Positions 59,640-64,000 of a DNA stretch of 64,000 bases are shown here, in pieces; position 1 is the first letter of the stretch, and the number at the start of each line of letters is the position of its first letter. The notes beneath the pieces are model-generated. The model did not search any database. It had not been told where the DNA came from and saw nothing but the letters and a program-made list of their open reading frames with translations. Origin of the DNA: Alphaproteobacteria bacterium. GTDB lineage: Bacteria > Pseudomonadota > Alphaproteobacteria > Rickettsiales > JABCZZ01. The stretch lies in NCBI GenBank assembly GCA_013288335.1, contig JABDCC010000003.1:25978-89977 (forward strand), read 5' to 3'. The translations under genes and the position numbers were made by a program.

Positions 59640-61229
59640 TTACTTCAGTAAGGCTTTGATTGATTTTAATACATCTACCTTATCAACGGCACGCTGATGA
59701 CCAACGATAGCTACTTTTAGTGCGCCAACAATATTTCCGATAAAACCAATCTGGCTGAGCGAAGCCCCACTTGCTACCAATGGTGCGGTAACTGACAAAA
59801 AGGCATCGCCAGCACCTACAGTATCGACAACTGACTTGGTAATAGCAGGAATAGTATGAACAATTCCACCGCGCTCGTGCGTAACACACCCATGTTTTCC
59901 GTGCGTCACAATAAACTTCGAGCAATTAATCTTTTGCGGCAAATACTTACTTATCACATCTTCAATGGGGCTTAATTTATCGGTAACTGCCAGCCTTGCT
60001 TCCGGTGCATCAATACAGACATAGTCTGCGCGTGGGTATTTATGGATAAGATTGTACCCTATATTAGCACTATTGCTTTGGGTGTTGGTGGCAAGAAAAC
60101 GAGCTTTGCTACACAGCAACTCTACAGTGGAACGACCAATTAAACCATGACCAAAATCATTGGCAATAACAACATCATAATTATTTATACGCGATGCAAT
60201 AACAGAATTTAATTCATTTTCAAGATTACGCATTAAAGGCTCGTCATCCATGTAATATACTTCAAACAATTTGCGCATATATCCCGGATCAACAAAACGC
60301 TGTTTGCGCGTTGTGGGAGCGTCCGGCCTGGTAATAACGGTGAGCTTAACGTTGGGTTTGAGATGTTCGCGGACGAAATCCAGGTAATCGTCACGATCCC
60401 CCATACAGGTAACAATTTCAACTTGGGCACAGAATGAGGCTACATGGTTGGCAGCAGCAAATACACCCCCTGCAAATTCTTCACGATCCTGATAACGGGT
60501 GGCGATAATGTTTTCCTTGGCCGCCTTTGCCATGGGCAGAACATAATAATAATCGTCGATAATGGCATCGCCTACCAGCAAGACCTTCATATGCTTGATG
60601 CTATCAATCATCTGGGTAAGCGTTTCAAGGCCATTATTTTCCCGCAAAACGTCTAAATGGTTACATAAATGCGGTTCATAGATATTAAAGTTACGGTTAA
60701 TAAGCTCGGTTGAGCTGAACATAATTTCTTCAGTGAAAACAATTTCACCACCAACCGCTTCAATAGCCTTGCGCTCTTCGGTGATTTTGCCAGTAACGTC
60801 ACCTTCAGGATTTATATAATCCTGACCTTTTGCATAAAAATTCGCCTTAATAGTAGCGATAGCAGGAACAGCATCCAAACTATGATTGATTGCAACATAA
60901 TCAACCACTTCCAGGGCAGCCAGCATTTCAGCGCGTAATTGTTCGTTAAACACTGGGCGGTTCGGGCCTTTATTAACATAAGCATCAGCAGTGAGGGTTG
61001 TCACCAAGACATCGGCATGCGCTTTTGCTGCTTCCAAATGTTTTACATGCCCAAGATGCACGAGATCGAACGTCCCGTGCGCCTGAATAACAGTACGCCC
61101 GGACTTTCGGATCTCCTCCACTATTTTTCCAAGCTCAGCAACGGTTACTATCTTGCTTTTGGTTCTAATAGTTGTTTCTTTAGTTGAAACAATAGTTGGA
61201 ACAGTATTTTCTTTCTTAAGATTTTTCAT
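59640..61229 (-). CDS. HldE-like bifunctional nucleotidyltransferase-kinase with inverted domain order
   Basis: The N-terminal third is a cytidylyltransferase-like domain (GTFDLVHLGHVKHLEAAKAHADVLV) and the C-terminal two-thirds a PfkB/ribokinase-type sugar kinase (LLVGDAIIDDYYYV near the start, DTVGAGDAF at the end). In E. coli HldE the kinase comes first, so the order here is reversed. It has 529 aa, with an N-terminal Thr/Lys-rich tail of 30 residues. It follows an epimerase by 5 bases. By family it would phosphorylate a heptose- or hexose-phosphate and activate it with a nucleotide; the exact sugar is unproven. Confidence 0.85.
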   Translation of the reverse strand: MKNLKKENTVPTIVSTKETTIRTKSKIVTVAELGKIVEEIRKSGRTVIQAHGTFDLVHLGHVKHLEAAKAHADVLVTTLTADAYVNKGPNRPVFNEQLRAEMLAALEVVDYVAINHSLDAVPAIATIKANFYAKGQDYINPEGDVTGKITEERKAIEAVGGEIVFTEEIMFSSTELINRNFNIYEPHLCNHLDVLRENNGLETLTQMIDSIKHMKVLLVGDAIIDDYYYVLPMAKAAKENIIATRYQDREEFAGGVFAAANHVASFCAQVEIVTCMGDRDDYLDFVREHLKPNVKLTVITRPDAPTTRKQRFVDPGYMRKLFEVYYMDDEPLMRNLENELNSVIASRINNYDVVIANDFGHGLIGRSTVELLCSKARFLATNTQSNSANIGYNLIHKYPRADYVCIDAPEARLAVTDKLSPIEDVISKYLPQKINCSKFIVTHGKHGCVTHERGGIVHTIPAITKSVVDTVGAGDAFLSVTAPLVASGASLSQIGFIGNIVGALKVAIVGHQRAVDKVDVLKSIKALLK

Positions 61230-61234
61230 AAAAA

Positions 61235-62242
61235 TTATGCTGCCTTGACCTTACCATTACCCAGATATTTAAACCAATCTTCCGTTGCATCGGCAATTTT
61301 ATCGGTTGTCCATACAGGAGCATCCCGCCAATAGTCAATGTTTTGCAACATAATCTTGACACCGTCTTCGAATTTTACCTTCGGTGCCCACCCTAGTTCC
61401 TTTGCTATTTTTGATGTATCAGCCCAGGTGCAGTCTGGCTCTCCCGGCCGTTTGGGAATAAAGACCGTTTCCTTTGCACCCAATAACTCTACGAGACTGT
61501 TAACACTGACTGGGTTATTGCTGCCAATGTTATATATTTTACCAACTTCCGTGCTTTCTGCTGCGGTAACCAATGCATTTACCGCATCGGATACATAGGT
61601 AAAATCGCGAGTTTGCTTTCCGTCACCTACAATGGTGAGTGGCTTGTCAGCCAGAAGCTGTGCTAGAAACACCCCAAACACCGCACCGTAAGTGCCGCTG
61701 GTGCGTGCTCGTGGGCCATATATATTGAAGAAACGTATGGATAAGGCCGGCAGCTTGTAAACTTGCGCCCAGTGCATTACCAGCTGTTCACCTAAAAATT
61801 TTGTCAGCGCATAAGGGTATTGTGGGCGGGTTTCTGCAGTTTCCGGCGTTGGGTAATTATCCGGTATCCCATAACAGGAAGAAGAAGCCACATACACAAA
61901 ACGCTTTATGTTTGCTTTACGTGCAGCCTGTAAAACGCAAAACGTGCCGTCTACATTGGAACGGAAATACTCTTTTGGCTCTTGTATGGAAGGAACGATA
62001 TCGGCGCGCGCCGCAAGATGAAAAACGCGATCAGCGCCTTCAAATATTTTGTCTACCAACGCTTCGTCGCAAACGTCGCCTTCAATTACTTCCAGCTTTG
62101 GATTTTCTGCGTGTTGCTTCAGATTTTGTTTGCGCCCAACAGAAAAATTATCAATGACACGAACATGATTTCCTTCTGATAGTAATCTGTCCACCAAATG
62201 ACTGCCGATAAAGCCGCCACCGCCTGTAACTACGTCAATCAT
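61235..62242 (-). CDS. NAD-dependent nucleotide-sugar epimerase/dehydratase
   Basis: This extended SDR, 335 aa, has VTGGGGFIGSHLVDRL, HLAARADIVPSIQEP, ASSSCYGIPDN and an intact YALTK motif, then RFFNIYGPRARTSGTYG, which resembles UDP-glucuronate or UDP-GlcNAc epimerases. The track start is GTG; the ATG three codons later has AAGG 9 bases upstream and is preferred. It is first in an operon with the inverted HldE-like gene, so it may act on the nucleotide sugar that protein makes. Confidence 0.9.
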   Translation of the reverse strand: MIDVVTGGGGFIGSHLVDRLLSEGNHVRVIDNFSVGRKQNLKQHAENPKLEVIEGDVCDEALVDKIFEGADRVFHLAARADIVPSIQEPKEYFRSNVDGTFCVLQAARKANIKRFVYVASSSCYGIPDNYPTPETAETRPQYPYALTKFLGEQLVMHWAQVYKLPALSIRFFNIYGPRARTSGTYGAVFGVFLAQLLADKPLTIVGDGKQTRDFTYVSDAVNALVTAAESTEVGKIYNIGSNNPVSVNSLVELLGAKETVFIPKRPGEPDCTWADTSKIAKELGWAPKVKFEDGVKIMLQNIDYWRDAPVWTTDKIADATEDWFKYLGNGKVKAA

Positions 62243-62369
62243 AGATAACACCTTACCCTAATTAATATTGTCAGTTTACAACGATTCTTTTATTTGCGAT
62301 AAACTAGCGTACTGATTCAGTCAAGTCCACGATTTTCAAGGATTTGTAAAGAAAAATATCATTGTAAAT

Positions 62370-62825
62370 ATGGCCGCAGCATCCAACAAAATTGGTTTTA
62401 GGGGATATATAGGGACAAGAATGGAAATGGGGCGCTCCACCCCCCAGCACATTCAACAACTCGTGATGCGTGAATATTGCAAAGAGCGCAATATGACTTT
62501 CCTGCTTTCGGCGGTGGAATATCGCATGCCAGGCTGCACCATGATACTGGATGCAATTCTTGCTGATCTAAATAGCCTTGAAGGCGTTGTAATGTATAGT
62601 CTTTATCTGTTTCCGCAGTCGCGGGAAAAGCGCATGAAGATGTATAAACAACTCTTTGAAAACGGATGCGCACTACACACTGCAGTTGAAGGACTTGTTA
62701 TTAAAAACTGGGATGACGCAATGCGCGTTGAAGAAAGCCTGCTGGTAGGCGATGTTATGCGGGGCCAGTCGAAAACGGATATAGATTATCTTACAGAATG
62801 GGAATTGCAGAATGGAACAAATTGA
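62370..62825 (+). CDS. Sporadic carbohydrate cluster protein (LIC12192-type), unknown function
   Basis: This is a 151-aa soluble protein whose sequence (GFRGYIGTRMEMGRSTPQHI, REYCKERNMTFLLSAVEY, LEGVVMYSLYLFP, LHTAVEGLVI) I recognise from memory as the LIC12192-like family that marks 'sporadic carbohydrate clusters'. Its N-terminal part looks like a resolvase-fold relative (compare the Tyr/Ser and PQHIQ pattern). Its biochemical function is not known. It overlaps the following methyltransferase by 14 bases, so they are coupled. There is no strong ribosome binding site. Confidence 0.65.
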   Translation: MAAASNKIGFRGYIGTRMEMGRSTPQHIQQLVMREYCKERNMTFLLSAVEYRMPGCTMILDAILADLNSLEGVVMYSLYLFPQSREKRMKMYKQLFENGCALHTAVEGLVIKNWDDAMRVEESLLVGDVMRGQSKTDIDYLTEWELQNGTN

Positions 62826-63474
62826 TTTTTTAACCGCTTACCAGAAAAAAACGCAGCGTAATTACATTGAACGGGTAACCAGCCACGATAAGGCTGAATG
62901 TGCCGCAATCGCCAAACAATGGGGCAAAGACTATTGGGATGGCGAACGCCAATATGGTTATGGCGGCTATAAATATGACGGACGCTGGTTACCCATTGCA
63001 AAAGATATTGCCACCCATTACGGCTTGAAAGCCGGAGATAAAATTCTGGATATTGGTTGTGGTAAAGCGTTTTTATTACATGAATTCACTAATACTGTTC
63101 CCGGTGTTGAAATTGCCGGACTGGATATTTCGGAATATGGTATTGAGCACGCCAAGGAAGAAGCCAAGCCATTTATTAAACTTGGAAACTGCACTTCCCT
63201 ACCGTGGCCGGATAACCACTTCGATTTTGTCTATACCATCACTACATTCCACAATCTTCAGATTGATGAGCTAAAGAAAGCCGTGCAGGAAATGCAGCGC
63301 GTCGGCAAAGGCAAGAAATGGTTATGCGTAGAATCTTACCGCAATGAACGCGAAAAAATGAATCTGCTTTATTGGCAGTTAACCTGCGAATCGTTTTTCC
63401 GTCCTGAAGGGTGGAATTTTCTCCTCAAGGAATGGGGTTATGATGGCGATTACGGATTTATTTATTTTGAATGA
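62812..63474 (+). CDS. Class I SAM-dependent methyltransferase
   Basis: This 220-aa methyltransferase has motif I KILDIGCGKAFLLHEF, motif II AGLDISEYGIEHA and a post-motif DNHFDFVYTITTFHNL, the methyltransferase-11 type pattern. The N-terminal 45 residues (RDKAECA-like YIERVTSHDKAECAAIAKQWGKDYWDG) are unusual and may bind the glycan or partner. It is coupled to the LIC12192-type gene before it and to the oxidoreductase after it (ATGA overlap). A sugar O- or C-methylation is inferred from context. Confidence 0.88.
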   Translation: MEQIDFLTAYQKKTQRNYIERVTSHDKAECAAIAKQWGKDYWDGERQYGYGGYKYDGRWLPIAKDIATHYGLKAGDKILDIGCGKAFLLHEFTNTVPGVEIAGLDISEYGIEHAKEEAKPFIKLGNCTSLPWPDNHFDFVYTITTFHNLQIDELKKAVQEMQRVGKGKKWLCVESYRNEREKMNLLYWQLTCESFFRPEGWNFLLKEWGYDGDYGFIYFE

Positions 63475-64000
63475 ATACTGATTTTCTAATCATAGGCGGC
63501 GGCATTATAGGGCTTAGCATAGCTCGCAGGCTTAAGGGCGCATTTCCCAAAGCCTCTATCACTATTATTGAAAAAGAATCCGAGGTTGCTCGCCATGCAA
63601 GCGGACGCAACAGCGGTGTACTCCATGCCGGATTTTACTACACAGCCGATTCACTGAAAGCAAAGTTCTGCCGTGACGGCAATATTGCGATGCGTGCTTA
63701 CTGCGAAGAAAATGGGCTGAAGATTAATCCCTGCCATAAACTGGTGGTGGCTTCTAATGCGAAAGAAGTGGAAGGGTTAAAGGAACTGAAGCGGCGCGGC
63801 GATGCTAACTCTGTGGCAGTAGAATTGATAAACGAACAACAGGTTGCCAGTATTGAACCTAATGCCCGCACCTATGAAATGGCGCTTTTTTCGCCATCAA
63901 CAGTAACGGTTGATCCGGTGCAAATATGCTATCATATGCGTGATGAACTTCTCAACACGGGAGTGCAAATTCTAACTAGCCATCCTTATAAAAAGAGGCT
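63471..64000 (+). CDS. FAD-dependent oxidoreductase, LhgO-like (3' end cut by window edge)
   Basis: The first 176 residues of a DAO-family flavoprotein are visible; the ORF track omits it. It opens NTDFLIIGGGIIGLSIARRL (FAD-binding GxGxxG) and has HASGRNSGVLHAGFYY and SLKAKFCRDGN, the pattern of L-2-hydroxyglutarate oxidase. The ATG overlaps the methyltransferase stop (ATGA). Oxidation of a hydroxyacid or, given the context, of a sugar acid is likely. The C-terminal half, including substrate residues, lies outside the window. Confidence 0.88.
   Translation, partial: MNTDFLIIGGGIIGLSIARRLKGAFPKASITIIEKESEVARHASGRNSGVLHAGFYYTADSLKAKFCRDGNIAMRAYCEENGLKINPCHKLVVASNAKEVEGLKELKRRGDANSVAVELINEQQVASIEPNARTYEMALFSPSTVTVDPVQICYHMRDELLNTGVQILTSHPYKKR

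Overview
The window looks like a chromosomal segment of a low-GC (judged by eye) Gram-negative alphaproteobacterium, probably one of the deep lineages near Rickettsiales, Holosporales or Micavibrio. The evidence is an RNase E whose S1 domain is split by an acidic insertion, a two-domain GlnE, an OxyR/pirin/AhpC-AhpD module, a Uup-type ABC-F protein, and dispersed palindromic elements, one of them inserted in-frame in a coding sequence. The species cannot be named from sequence alone. No rRNA, CRISPR array or intact IS was seen; one tRNA (Glu, TTC) is present.

Layout. 1-2.2 kb: the 3'-clipped mscL and an orphan phage terminase large subunit with a small companion gene. 2.3-13.2 kb: cell-wall amidase, rne with a long structured leader, an epimerase/Nudix-like/epimerase operon, uup and an unrecognised 465-aa protein. 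13.3-16.7 kb: peroxide defence (MarR, OxyR, pirin, AhpC, AhpD). 16.7-35.4 kb: housekeeping (glnE, SH3 protein, MHS transporter, tyrS, anmK, PAP2 plus initiating sugar transferase, folE, purB, sodB, secD-yajC, rpmG, galU, ugd) mixed with small unknown genes. 36.7-64 kb: a long, strand-switching surface-glycan locus.

The glycan locus combines precursor supply with decoration. Nearby galU-ugd give UDP-glucose and UDP-glucuronate. A split transketolase, a GmhA-like isomerase, a HAD phosphatase, a domain-inverted HldE-like kinase/nucleotidyltransferase and NAD-dependent epimerases could together make an activated heptose-like sugar. Two tandem DegT aminotransferases and an RmlD-like reductase suggest amino/deoxy sugars. 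Decoration comes from three tandem acyltransferase-3 proteins, a sulfotransferase, a C-methyltransferase fused to an unknown 550-residue domain, a second methyltransferase, two non-haem iron dioxygenases and an unusual radical SAM protein. Two families recall the 'sporadic carbohydrate cluster' set known from Leptospira and others (recognised from memory).

The most interesting regulatory signals: (1) two unrelated small two-TM membrane protein genes share a nearly identical promoter, four 11-bp-phased TTCAT-type repeats exactly 21 bp before a -10 box, Pho-box-like in form; (2) sodB has two strong ribosome binding sites in one frame, one starting a Tat signal peptide and one starting the normal cytosolic enzyme, with the upstream site inside a perfect hairpin. 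The ORF track often begins on distal TTG/GTG codons; where an ATG with a better ribosome binding site exists I moved the start and say so.
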